A DNA stretch of 64,000 nucleotides from the NCBI GenBank assembly GCA_963840055.1, contig CAWIXM010000003.1:66149-130148 (forward strand), in the 5' to 3' direction. This DNA comes from Rhodoplanes sp963840055. GTDB lineage: Bacteria; Pseudomonadota; Alphaproteobacteria; Rhizobiales; Xanthobacteraceae. The notes under the pieces were generated by a model. That model was given only the letters and a program-made list of their open reading frames with translations. It was not told the DNA's origin and searched no databases. The position numbers were made by a program, and so were the translations under genes. Below, in pieces: positions 35,791 through 44,897 of this stretch. Positions within the stretch are counted from its first letter, which is position 1; each line of letters starts with the position of its first letter.

Positions 35791-36176
35791 GCCCGCGCGG
35801 CCGCCTGCGGCGACGGAGGGTTTGCGGCTGCGCCTCCAACGCCGGAGACGCGCGCGCCCTCCCCTGCGGCTTCGCCAAACGTTGCGGTGAGCAGATCAGC
35901 GGCGATGCGCACAAAGCCGGCAGCGCCGTCCGGTGTCGTCATGGCCGCGACCTCGTCGTCGTTCACGCTCGCGCCCGCGCCGCGCAGCCCCGCGCCAATG
36001 ATGCGCACGAGATCGCGCGCCTTCAGCCGGCCGCCGCCGAAGCGCTCGGCAAGCGCAACAAGATCGTCGGCGCCGAACGCCGCCTCCAATTCGGCGAGCG
36101 CGCCGAGCGTGAGCACGAGCGGCCGCCGTGCGCCGCCGATCTCCGCTTCGATCTCTCCCCGATGCCGATTGGGCAT
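35787..36176 (-). CDS. GTA family protein g10 (TAC_11 chaperone)
   Basis: This 129-aa protein is the RcGTA gene 10 homologue (GTA_Gp10/TAC_11). It has NRHRGEIEAEIGGARRPLVL, LGALAELEAAFGADDLVALA and GGRLKARDLVRIIGAGLRGA. The C-terminus is Ala/Pro-rich. It is the first GTA gene after the 11.8-kb insert. Its upstream neighbour in a canonical cluster, the major tail protein gene, lies at 48015-48422. It must therefore rely on a promoter within or beyond 36177-36292 or on read-through from the sulfatase gene. Confidence 0.92.
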   Translation of the reverse strand: MPNRHRGEIEAEIGGARRPLVLTLGALAELEAAFGADDLVALAERFGGGRLKARDLVRIIGAGLRGAGASVNDDEVAAMTTPDGAAGFVRIAADLLTATFGEAAGEGARVSGVGGAAANPPSPQAAARA

Positions 36177-36292
36177 GGCTTGTCCTTCCGGCGCTGTCGG
36201 TTTCCGCGGCCGATTTGGTGTTGTTTATGGAGTTACGCCGGCCGACTCGCAGTCGTGGGCTGTGTCGCTTTCGCTGAGCCGCCCTCGGCGCC

Positions 36293-38653
36293 CTACTTCA
36301 ATTCGATCGTGACCTGTTCGATGCGCCCCTCAAATGCGAAGGGCGACTTGTAGTCGTCGGAGACGGGCGACACGTTGTCCATTCCGATATCGAAGGGCTC
36401 GACGCTGTAACGCTGCGGCACTGTTCGCTCGATCCTGCCTTGGCCCACTTGCTTGTCGTTGATGAACAGCGTCACCGTCGCCGCTTTCCCGACACCAGGC
36501 TCAACTGGCACAACATCGACGCGCACGGTTGACTTGCCCGACGGCAGCGGCTCCGATGATTGCACCTTGGACCTCTCCACCTCGAAGAAGTTGTAGGCGA
36601 AGGCCGGCTTGCCATCGAGCACGTAGAGCGACCAGCCCGCAGTGATGCCGCCGATCGCCGCGAGCACGCCGTCTGTGTTCGGCCCGCCCTCGACGTCGGC
36701 GACAATGCTGAACGGCACATTGTGCGTGTTCAAGGTCGCCGATTCGCTGATATTGGCAACGCCCGGTCCGTAGGTGAACTTTTTCAGACCCGCGAGCGGA
36801 TTGGGTCGCAGCGAGGCATCGAATCGCTCGGCCATGCGGTCGTCGAGCGGCAAAACATTGTGCTTTTTCGCCTCCTCGATGAAGGCGGCTTGAAGCTCCT
36901 TGAGTTTTTCGGGATTTTGCGCTGCGACATCATTGGCCTGCGAAAAGTCCGAGCGCAGATCATAGAGTTCCCACTTGTCGTGGTCGAAGTCGCCGGTGGC
37001 AGCCGCCGTCTCCCACGGCAGGCGCCCATGACGCGCCGCGGCCATCCAGCCATCCTTGTAGATGGCGCGGTTTCCGAGCATCTCGAAATACTGGCTCGTG
37101 CGCCGCGAAGCCGCCTGCCCGTCATCGAACGAATAGCGCATGCTGACGCCTTCGATCGGCTTCTGCGCGACGCCGTTGACCGACTTGGGCTCGGTGATAC
37201 CGGCCGCTTCCAGCACGGTCGGAGCGATATCGATGATATGGTGAAACTGGCTACGCAGCTCGCCCTTCGGCCTGATGCCTTTCGGCCAATGCACGACCAG
37301 AGGATTGCGGGTGCCGCCGAAATGTGACGCGACCTGCTTGGTCCATTTGAACGGGGTATCCGCCGCCCACGCCCAGCCGACTGGAATATGCGGCTCGGTC
37401 GAGGGGCCACCGATCTCGTCAAACTTTTCTTCCAAGCCCTTGAGGCCGAGCTGAATGCCGTTGAGGCTCGCGACTTCGTTGACGGTGCCCTCAAGACCGC
37501 CCTCGGCAGACGCGCCATTGTCGCCGACGATGTAGAGGATCAGCGTATTGTCGAGCTCGCCCGATTTCTCGATGGCGGCGATAAGACGCCCTATCTGTTC
37601 GTCCGTATGATCGAGGAAACCGGAATAGTTCTCCATCAGCCTGCGATAGACGCGCTTGGCATTTTCCGGCTGCGCGTCCCAGGCCGGGATTTCGGGCGGG
37701 CGCGGGGTCAGCTTCGCATCTTTCGGGATCACGCCGAGCCGCTTCTGCCGCTCAAACGTCTCCTCGCGGTACTTATCCCAGCCCTGATCGAACCTGCCCT
37801 TATATTTCTCGCGGTAGGCCGCCGGCGCATGATGCGGCGCGTGGATCGCGCCGGTCGAGAAATAGATCAACCACCGCTTTTTCGGATTGGTCGCGTTAAC
37901 CTGGTTCAACCAGCCGATCGCGTCGTCGACCAAATCCTCGGTGAGGTGATAACCTTGCTCTGGCGATCTCGGCTGTGGCACTGGCGTCGTGCCGCGATAA
38001 AGCACGGGATAATATTGGTGCGTCTCGCCATTCATGAAGCCATAGAAATACTCGAAGCCCCAGGTCCTGCCTGTCGGCCAGCGGTCAAAGGGGCCGGAGG
38101 GCGAGATTTCGTTATCGGGCGTGTTATGCCATTTGCCGAATGCAGCCGTCGCATAGCCGTTCTGCCGCAGGATCTCCGGCAGTCCCACCGTCGTGTCGGG
38201 GACGATTCCAGTATAGCCGGGAAAGCCGGTCCCCATTTCGATGATCACGCCGGTGCCGACGCTGTGGTGATTGCGGCCCGTCAACAGCGCCGCCCGCGTT
38301 GGCGAGCACAGTGCGGTGGTGTGGAACTGATTATAGCGCAGCCCTTCCTGCGCCAGCCGATCGAGCGTCGGCGTTGCGACAGCGCCGCCAAAAGTTCCTG
38401 CATGGCCGAAGCCGACATCGTCGAGAAGGATGATCAGCACGTTTGGCGCTCCGGCCGGCGCCGCGATCTGTTTTGGGAAATCCGGCGTGGATTCCCGCAC
38501 GGTCATCCCGATGCGACCGCCGAATGGAGGCTGCGGCGCCGGAAGATTGGCGGAGGTCCCAGGTTGTGGCGCTGGGGCCTGCGCTTGTGCTGCCAAGCCG
38601 GACATTGCAAGGATCGCGGTAGCAGCGAAGATCGTCAGCGATTGATGCAACAT
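36293..38653 (-). CDS. Arylsulfatase, periplasmic
   Basis: This protein of about 786 aa is a type I sulfatase with a signal peptide ending in LAAQAQA. The sulfatase signature CSPTRAALLTG carries the Cys (residue 116 from this start) that becomes formylglycine. LLDDVGFGHAG supplies metal-binding aspartates, and NHHSVGTGVI the next active-site segment. The C-terminal 250 residues form the beta-rich domain typical of these long arylsulfatases. It should release sulfate from aromatic or related sulfate esters. A GTG at 38662 is an alternative start. It is the downstream member of a tandem pair, 80 bases after the next sulfatase gene. Confidence 0.92.
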   Translation of the reverse strand: MLHQSLTIFAATAILAMSGLAAQAQAPAPQPGTSANLPAPQPPFGGRIGMTVRESTPDFPKQIAAPAGAPNVLIILLDDVGFGHAGTFGGAVATPTLDRLAQEGLRYNQFHTTALCSPTRAALLTGRNHHSVGTGVIIEMGTGFPGYTGIVPDTTVGLPEILRQNGYATAAFGKWHNTPDNEISPSGPFDRWPTGRTWGFEYFYGFMNGETHQYYPVLYRGTTPVPQPRSPEQGYHLTEDLVDDAIGWLNQVNATNPKKRWLIYFSTGAIHAPHHAPAAYREKYKGRFDQGWDKYREETFERQKRLGVIPKDAKLTPRPPEIPAWDAQPENAKRVYRRLMENYSGFLDHTDEQIGRLIAAIEKSGELDNTLILYIVGDNGASAEGGLEGTVNEVASLNGIQLGLKGLEEKFDEIGGPSTEPHIPVGWAWAADTPFKWTKQVASHFGGTRNPLVVHWPKGIRPKGELRSQFHHIIDIAPTVLEAAGITEPKSVNGVAQKPIEGVSMRYSFDDGQAASRRTSQYFEMLGNRAIYKDGWMAAARHGRLPWETAAATGDFDHDKWELYDLRSDFSQANDVAAQNPEKLKELQAAFIEEAKKHNVLPLDDRMAERFDASLRPNPLAGLKKFTYGPGVANISESATLNTHNVPFSIVADVEGGPNTDGVLAAIGGITAGWSLYVLDGKPAFAYNFFEVERSKVQSSEPLPSGKSTVRVDVVPVEPGVGKAATVTLFINDKQVGQGRIERTVPQRYSVEPFDIGMDNVSPVSDDYKSPFAFEGRIEQVTIELK

Positions 38654-38732
38654 GCTGTTCACCCAGTGCGGCTGGCTCCGCCCGTGTCGGCTGAGACTTC
38701 GATTGATTTCCTCGGTTAGTGGCTACTCAACC

Positions 38733-41138
38733 TCATTGTGCAATCGCGCTTCGCACCCGGCCTTGGCGGTACTGCTCAAGCTCCTCCGCGGTCAGCTTGT
38801 GTTCGGAAATGTTGATGGTGACTTTCTCAAGCTTACCGGTGAACTTGAACGGCACCTTGTAATCCTCACTGATCGGGGTGCCGGTGTCCTCGCCGATGTC
38901 CAGCGTTTCATCGAGCGACATGCGGAAGGGAATGGTCTGCGGCAGGTGTTCGCTCGCAACTCTCTTGCCGTCCACGGTAAGTGTCGCTTCGCCGCCTTTG
39001 CCGACTCCGCCACCGTCGTAGTTGAAGTCAACCGTGACGACGTGACGCCCGGCCGGGACTTTGTCCTTGCCCGCTACCGTGTAGCGTTCGACGCCGGCAA
39101 GGTTGTAGTGAAACACCGGCCGGCCTTGGAGCAGGTAGAACCCGAGGCCGGCAAAGCGGCCGCCTTGGGTCATGAGCACGCCCTCGGCGCCATTTTGGGG
39201 AATATCCACGACAGCACTGATGCCGAACGACTTGTTCTTGAGGTTCGGCGCGTTGCCCTCCGGAATGCGGGTCATGCCGTCGTAGTAAGTGAACTGGGTG
39301 AGCCCGCGGATATTGCTCGGCCGATTGTTGACGTCGAGCCGCTCCACCTTGGTGTTGTCGAGCGGCAGCACGTTGTATTTGACCGCCTCGATGTAGAACA
39401 GGCGCTGCAGCTCGCGGAGTTTTTCAGGATTCTTCTCGGCAAGGTCGTTCGCTTGCGAGAAATCCTCCGCGGTGTTGTAGAGTTCCCACTTGAAGCCATC
39501 GATCGGATCGACGTATTTCACGACGCTCGCCCACGGCGGCGCGACCGGCGTGGTCGAAGCGATCCAACCGTCGTGGTACAGTGCGCGATTGGCGAACATT
39601 TCGAAGTATTGCGTCGTGTGCCGTGACGGTGCCTTCGCGTCGTCGAAGGCATACATCATGCTCATGCCTTCGACCGGGTCCTGCTGAATGCCGTAGACCG
39701 AGAACGGCGCAGGAATCCCGACAGCCTCAAGGACCGTCGGCATGATGTCGATGACATGCGCGAACTGCGAACGGACCTCGCCGCGGGCCTGGATGCGCTT
39801 CGGCCAGGAGATGGCGATGCCGTTGCGCGTGCCGCCGAAATGGGAGGCGACCTGCTTGGTCCACTGGAACGGCGTGTCCATGGCATGCGCCCAGCCGATC
39901 GGATAGTGGTTGAAGGTCATCGGGCCGCCGAGCTCGTCCATGCGGCGCAAGACTTCTGAGAACGGCTCCTTCAAGTTGTTGAAGAAGGTCATCTCGTTGA
40001 GCAGGCCCTGACGACTGCCTTCGGCAGAAGCACCGTTGTCGCCCTGGATGTAGATGATGAGCGTGTTGTCGAGCTCGCCCATCTCCGCGATGGCATCGAT
40101 GATGCGGCCCATCTGATAGTCGCAATGCGCCAACGCCGCCGCATAGACCTCCATCATGCGGGCGAACACCTTCTTCTCGTCAGGGTTCAGCGAGTCCCAG
40201 GCCTCGATGCCTTCTGACCGCGTCGTGAGCTTCGTGTCGGGCGGGATGATTCCCATCTGCTTCTGCTTGGCGATGGTCAGCTCCCGCTGCTTGTCCCAAC
40301 CGTGGTCGAACTTGCCCTTGAATTTCTCGATCCACTCCTTGGGCGCGTGGTGCGGCGCATGCGCGGTGCCGGGTGCATAATACGCGAAGAACGGCTTATT
40401 GGGCGCCATCGCATGCTGCATGCGCAGCCACGCGATCGCCTTGTCCGCCATGTCGCGATCAAAATTGTAGTTAGGGTCGTCGTGAGGCGGCTCGATCGGC
40501 CGCGTATTCTCGACGATCGCCGGCGCCCACTGATTGGTGTCACCGCCGACGAAGCCATAGAAGTATTCAAAGCCGAGGCCCACCGGCCAAAGGTTGAACG
40601 GACCAGCTTGGCTCGTCTGCCAGTCGGGGACATTGTGGTTCTTGCCGAACCACGCGGTGTTGTAGCCGTTGAGCTTGAGGATATCGCCGAGGCCGCGCTT
40701 CGACTGCGGCACGAGCGTATTGTAGCCGGGGAAACCGACGCCGGCCTCCATGATTACGCCTGTCGCAGCGCTGTGATGGTTGCGGCCGGTGAGCAAGGCC
40801 GCGCGCGTCGGCGAACAAAGCGCGGTGGTATGGAAGCTGTTGAAGCGGATGCCAGCATTGGCGATCCGGTCCATGGTCGGGGTCGGGATCGGACCGCCAA
40901 ACGTGCTGCTCGCGCCGAAACCGACGTCGTCGGTGAGGATGATGAGAATGTTGGGCGCACCCTCTGGCGCGGTTACCGCCTTGGGGAAGTCCTTCACGGA
41001 ATCTGCAGGCGTCAGCCCAATCTTGCCTTTGAACGGCGGGTCTGGCTCAGGAAGGACAGTTTGCGCTTTGGCGTATGAGATCGAAAAAAGCGCAAGGGCG
41101 ACGGCGAAAATCCACACCAGGGCAGTTTTCTTCTTCAT
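38733..41138 (-). CDS. Arylsulfatase, periplasmic (paralogue)
   Basis: This 801-aa protein is a paralogue of the neighbouring sulfatase. It has a signal peptide (MKKKTALVWIFAVALALFSI, cleaved near YAKA), metal-binding LTDDVGFGASS, and signature CSPTRAALLTG with formylglycine precursor Cys108. NHHSAATGVIMEAGVGFPGY follows and the long C-terminal beta domain is present. GGAGG seven bases before the ATG at 41138 fixes the start. The pair probably forms an operon for sulfate-ester use. A separate formylglycine-generating enzyme is needed and none is seen in this window. Confidence 0.93.
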   Translation of the reverse strand: MKKKTALVWIFAVALALFSISYAKAQTVLPEPDPPFKGKIGLTPADSVKDFPKAVTAPEGAPNILIILTDDVGFGASSTFGGPIPTPTMDRIANAGIRFNSFHTTALCSPTRAALLTGRNHHSAATGVIMEAGVGFPGYNTLVPQSKRGLGDILKLNGYNTAWFGKNHNVPDWQTSQAGPFNLWPVGLGFEYFYGFVGGDTNQWAPAIVENTRPIEPPHDDPNYNFDRDMADKAIAWLRMQHAMAPNKPFFAYYAPGTAHAPHHAPKEWIEKFKGKFDHGWDKQRELTIAKQKQMGIIPPDTKLTTRSEGIEAWDSLNPDEKKVFARMMEVYAAALAHCDYQMGRIIDAIAEMGELDNTLIIYIQGDNGASAEGSRQGLLNEMTFFNNLKEPFSEVLRRMDELGGPMTFNHYPIGWAHAMDTPFQWTKQVASHFGGTRNGIAISWPKRIQARGEVRSQFAHVIDIMPTVLEAVGIPAPFSVYGIQQDPVEGMSMMYAFDDAKAPSRHTTQYFEMFANRALYHDGWIASTTPVAPPWASVVKYVDPIDGFKWELYNTAEDFSQANDLAEKNPEKLRELQRLFYIEAVKYNVLPLDNTKVERLDVNNRPSNIRGLTQFTYYDGMTRIPEGNAPNLKNKSFGISAVVDIPQNGAEGVLMTQGGRFAGLGFYLLQGRPVFHYNLAGVERYTVAGKDKVPAGRHVVTVDFNYDGGGVGKGGEATLTVDGKRVASEHLPQTIPFRMSLDETLDIGEDTGTPISEDYKVPFKFTGKLEKVTINISEHKLTAEELEQYRQGRVRSAIAQ

Positions 41139-41509
41139 ATGGTGACCTCCCCTAATCTCAGGCCTCCAGTAGTCAGCAGCGACTTCGGCAAGGCGGGTGC
41201 TAAGCGAGATCACCCCCCTCCCGACCCCGATCGCAGGGCAAAGTCGCAGTAATCTCCCGTGCCTGCTGTTCAGATCTCAGACAGCATTGGTTGTGATCAA
41301 CACTGAGACAGGAGAAACGTTCCTGCGGCAGCCGGGCGCACACCAAAGTGGGCTAATGCGTATTAGTTCAAATTGCATCGTTACAAAGTAAGGTGGGCAG
41401 TAGACGCAAACCAAGCGATCCATTCAAAGCGGGTGATGGTTACTTCACGCGGGTGATGGCTACGCAGGGCAGCACCAATGTGAGCGATAAAAGACGATCG
41501 CCTGACTCT
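41139..41509. other. Intergenic region before the sulfatase pair
   Basis: A 371-base gap between the sulfatase operon and the broken hydrolase gene, all on the minus strand. It holds an AT-rich dyad, CTAAT-GCGT-ATTAG (41352-41365), that could be an operator or part of a promoter for the sulfatases. No gene is seen. Confidence 0.35.
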
Positions 41510-42377
41510 TCAGCCGATGAAGTCGGCCACCAGCCGGTTGAACTTCTCGGGGTTCTCCATGAAGAGGAAATGCTTGCCGCCTTCGTCCGCTTCGAAAATT
41601 TCAAGCCGCGAGTTTGGGATATGGTCATGCAGCCATACCATGGACTTCCATGGGATCTGGCTGGCGCGGGCGCCGATCAGCAAGGTCGGCAAATCGATCC
41701 GCTTGACAACGTCGAACCAATCCTGGGTCGCGTGATTGTAGACCAGGCGCGCCGCATAGCGGCGCGGCAGCTTGAGCACGTTGTCGATGATCCAGGCTTT
41801 TTCCTGCTCCGAGGTTCGGCTTGTAAACATAGCTGCCGATGAACTGCCGGGTCAGGTCCTCGCCATTGGGCCCGGCGAGCCCGGTGACCGCGTCGATGAG
41901 GTTCTGGACGCGGTAAAGCGTTATCGGATCGTCGCGGAGAGAGGGGGGATCGAGCGCGAACTCCGCCGCCTCCCGCTCCGCTTGCGACCAGCTCGGATTG
42001 GCCGTCAAGAACGGCGATTGATCGACAAAGATCAGCTTGGAAAGCCGCCCGGAGCCGAACAGGTCCCAGTAGCACCAGACCACGCTGCAACCCATCGAGT
42101 GGCTGAGGAGGTTGACCCCGGTGAGATCAAGCGCCACGAGGGCATCGTGCAGATCCTTGGCGAAGCGAGAAATCCGATAGCCGTGCGCGGGCTTGTCGGA
42201 ATTGCCGTGGCCGCGCAGATCGAGCGCGATCACCCGATAGCGGTCGCTGAGACCGGCCAGTTGATGCTTGAATTGTGCAGCAGTCTGCGACCACCCTGGA
42301 ACCAACACGAGCGGTCGCCCCGATCCTGCTTCCTCGTAACGCAACGTGACACCGTCGCTCGTCTTTATTTCCCCCAT
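41510..42377 (-). pseudogene. Alpha/beta hydrolase, one frameshift
   Basis: The first part (42377 to about 41835) has EEAGSGRPLVLVPGWSQTAA, DLRGHGNSDKP and the nucleophile region LLSHSMGCSVVWC. The remainder (41510-41830) is in another frame and carries FTSRTSEQEKAWIIDNVLKL, IDLPTLLIGARAS and the catalytic-His region DEGGKHFLFMENPE. A single-base indel around 41825-41840 (after FIGS) separates them. Joined, they give a normal alpha/beta hydrolase of about 288 aa. MGEIKTSDGV is taken as the start; 42413 is also possible. It is a pseudogene or contains a sequencing error. Confidence 0.8.
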
Positions 42378-42683
42378 CGCATCTGCCACTATGTTTATTG
42401 CGCTGCACAGCAAGCGCGGCCATCAAGCCTCTCGTCGCCACTAATCTGATTCAAACTCCGTGTCGTGAGACCACGCGTGAGTTCGATCTTCGATCGCCAG
42501 GATCAAGGCTATTCTTGATCGACAAAACTTGTTCGTGACAGTGATTATCGAGCCGGTTTCAGTGATAGAATTTTAATCCCTCAGGATAGCCTTTTCGAGC
42601 TATTAGACGGCGACGAAAGGCTGCCTTCGACATGCGCCCTGCCCCAAATCTGGGATGCCGGCGAATCCAGGGAGACGACCAAC

Positions 42684-43796
42684 ATGATCCGCAAGATCGG
42701 CGTTGCCGCGCTCAGCGCGGCGCTCGTATTCAGCACCGCGCCGGCTTACGCTTGCACCGGCATCAGCCTCAAAGCCACGGACGGCGCCGCGATTCGCGGC
42801 CGTACGCTCGAGTTCGGTTACCCGTTGCGCTCGAACGTGCTCGTCATTCCCGCGGGCCAGAAGATGAACGGCACGCTGCCTGACGGCGGCAAAGGCCTCA
42901 GCTACACCACACGCTATGCCATTGTCGGCGCCAATGCGTTCGACCTGCAGGTCATTGTCGATGGCATCAACGATCAAGGGCTTTCCATCGGCCTGTTCTA
43001 TTTCCCGAACTACGCTGAATACGCCGAAGTGACGCCGGAAAACGCCAAGCGCGCCCTCGCGCCGATTGAGTTCGGTGTCTGGGCGCTCGGCAATTTCACC
43101 ACAGTCGACGAGGTAAAGCAGGCGGTGAAGGACATCGTGCTGGTGCCGACACCGGCCCCCGGCTTCGGCAGCGGAAAAGGCATAGTGCCTAGCGTACATT
43201 TCTTCATTCAAGACAAAACTGGCAAGTCGATCGTGGTCGAGCCCGTGGGCCACACGCTGAAAGTATCCGAGGCGCCCCTCGGCGTGATTACGAATGCGCC
43301 GACCTATGACTGGCAAATGACGAACCTGACGAACTACATCAACCTTTCGCCGACGGACGTGACTTCCGCCAAGCTCGGCCCGCTCACCCTGCAGGCGTTC
43401 GGGACCGGCGCGGGCCTGCATGGCTTGCCGGGCGACTTCACGCCGCCGTCGCGCTTCGTCCGCGCCGCGATCTTCGCGCAGTCGGCGACGCCCAACGCCA
43501 CCGCCGACGACGCCGTGCTCTCGGCGTTCCACATCCTGAACCAGTTCGACATCCCGAAAGGCTCGGTCAAAGGGTCCGTGGTCAACAGCGAGTCCGACGA
43601 GATCACCGAATGGACGAGCGTCGCCGACCTCAAGAATCTGCGCTGGTATTTCCGGACGTTCGAAGACCAGTCGATCCACATGGTGGATCTGAAAGAGGCG
43701 CTCAACGCCGCGAAGGGAAAGATCGCCACCATCAAGATGCAGGGTCTAATCCAGCCCGTCACCAACGCCTCAACGAACATCGCCGGCGGGAACTAG
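42684..43796 (+). CDS. Linear amide C-N hydrolase (Ntn, choloylglycine hydrolase family)
   Basis: This 370-aa protein belongs to the penicillin V acylase / bile-salt hydrolase Ntn family. Its signal peptide (MIRKIGVAALSAALVFSTAP, then AYA) is cut directly before Cys24, the N-terminal nucleophile (CTGISLKATDG). Family features follow: RGRTLEFGYPL, DGINDQGLSIGLFYFP, and PLGVITNAPTYDWQMTNLTN. It should act in the periplasm on an amide such as an acyl-homoserine lactone, penicillin V or bile-acid conjugate; which one cannot be told. GGGAGA precedes the ATG. It is on the plus strand, opposite the GTA genes. Confidence 0.92.
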   Translation: MIRKIGVAALSAALVFSTAPAYACTGISLKATDGAAIRGRTLEFGYPLRSNVLVIPAGQKMNGTLPDGGKGLSYTTRYAIVGANAFDLQVIVDGINDQGLSIGLFYFPNYAEYAEVTPENAKRALAPIEFGVWALGNFTTVDEVKQAVKDIVLVPTPAPGFGSGKGIVPSVHFFIQDKTGKSIVVEPVGHTLKVSEAPLGVITNAPTYDWQMTNLTNYINLSPTDVTSAKLGPLTLQAFGTGAGLHGLPGDFTPPSRFVRAAIFAQSATPNATADDAVLSAFHILNQFDIPKGSVKGSVVNSESDEITEWTSVADLKNLRWYFRTFEDQSIHMVDLKEALNAAKGKIATIKMQGLIQPVTNASTNIAGGN

Positions 43797-43934
43797 GCTG
43801 CATTACTGGAAGCGTTCGCAACGTACATCGACCGCCATGGCGGCAAGGCCTGAGATCGCGGCGCTGCGGCGCTCTCTTTTCCTCGGCGTTGACCTTGACC
43901 TCCTCGCCGGGCAGCGCAATAGAACCCATTATCT

Positions 43935-44106
43935 CTAGAGCAGAATGAATTGACGTGGAATCGATCCTCCTGCCGTCATCGTCCGCGAAAGCGGGCGATC
44001 CAGTAAACACAATCGCTTTCCGTGATTACTGGATGCCCCGCCTCCGCGGAGCATGACCACTGGGGATGAAAGTGGATGATCCAAGCCGCAATCATCACGC
44101 TTTAGC
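43935..44106. repeat. Dispersed intergenic repeat, copy A
   Basis: About 170 bases, starting GCAGAATGAATTGACG and built around GCGGGCGATCCAGTAA ... TTACTGGATGCCCCGC, which forms a long imperfect hairpin. A second copy in the same orientation lies at 47826-47990. The two enclose three genes. Similar hairpin repeats are frequent in Bradyrhizobium-type genomes. The 332-base gap from 43797 to 44128 otherwise holds nothing I can call. Confidence 0.8.
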
Positions 44107-44128
44107 AATCGGGAGCTCGGGAGGCACC

Positions 44129-44866
44129 ATGCTTGCATTTCAAAAACGGGGAAAAGTTATCGCCGGCGTGTCTTTTGACATCCCAGGCATGGGCTACAAG
44201 AACCCGCGAACAGGCATGATCGAAGGTTTCGAGGCGGACCTCGCCAGAGCCATTACCGAAAAGCTGCTCGGCGCGCCCGACCGCCTCGACCTTTATCAGG
44301 TCACCGACGAGAAGCGCATCCCGGCCCTGCAAAACGATCTGGTGGATATGGTGTTGTCCCAGCTGACGATTACTCCCGACCGTGCGGAACAAGTGGATTT
44401 CTCGATTCCCTATTACATCACGCGCGAAGGGATTCTCGTGCCTAAGGGAAGCACGATAAAGGATTTCGATGACCTCAAGGGCAAGCGCATCGCCGTCACC
44501 GAAGGCTCGATCTCACTTCGCAGAATTCGCGCCTCCCTGCCCTCCTTACCCGGGGCAACACTGGTCATCACGCCATTGAGTTTCGGAAATCTGGAGGCCG
44601 TGGCCAAGGGCGAGGCCGATGCGGCCTCCAACGATATGATCAACCTGACCATGATGGAACGAGCCTGTGATCGTCCAGACCTGTATGAGATCATTGATAT
44701 CGGCGACAGGTTCGACAAGAAGCCCTTCGGCGTCGCCGTCAAGAAGGGCAATCACGCTTTCGTCGATCTCTTGAACCACGCGATCGAGGCCCTCAAGGGG
44801 AGCGGCGAAATCGAAAGGCTCCTGAACAAGAATGAAGAGGTTTTGAACAGGTCGCGCTCCGCGTAG
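44129..44866 (+). CDS. Solute-binding protein family 3, no signal peptide
   Basis: This 245-aa protein is an amino-acid-type extracellular solute-binding domain: GKVIAGVSFDIPGMGYKNP, EGFEADLARAITEKLLG, DMVLSQLTITPDRAEQVDFS, GSTIKDFDDLKGKRIAVTEG. The ATG at 44129 has GGGAGG upstream, but the protein starts straight at the domain and lacks a signal peptide. The frame is open to 44066, within the repeat, yet offers no signal either. It may have lost its leader when the repeat was inserted. No ABC permease or ATPase genes are nearby. Confidence 0.85.
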   Translation: MLAFQKRGKVIAGVSFDIPGMGYKNPRTGMIEGFEADLARAITEKLLGAPDRLDLYQVTDEKRIPALQNDLVDMVLSQLTITPDRAEQVDFSIPYYITREGILVPKGSTIKDFDDLKGKRIAVTEGSISLRRIRASLPSLPGATLVITPLSFGNLEAVAKGEADAASNDMINLTMMERACDRPDLYEIIDIGDRFDKKPFGVAVKKGNHAFVDLLNHAIEALKGSGEIERLLNKNEEVLNRSRSA

Positions 44867-44897
44867 TCGCCGCGGTCGGTCGCGGTTTCTCTTCATT

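Noticed and set aside
37388..38719. Plus-strand frame opposite the first arylsulfatase
   Set aside because: No domain, antisense composition, and the sulfatase signature is on the minus strand.
42603..43679. Minus-strand frame opposite the Ntn amidase gene
   Set aside because: Antisense shadow; the plus-strand product has a signal peptide ending exactly before the catalytic Cys.
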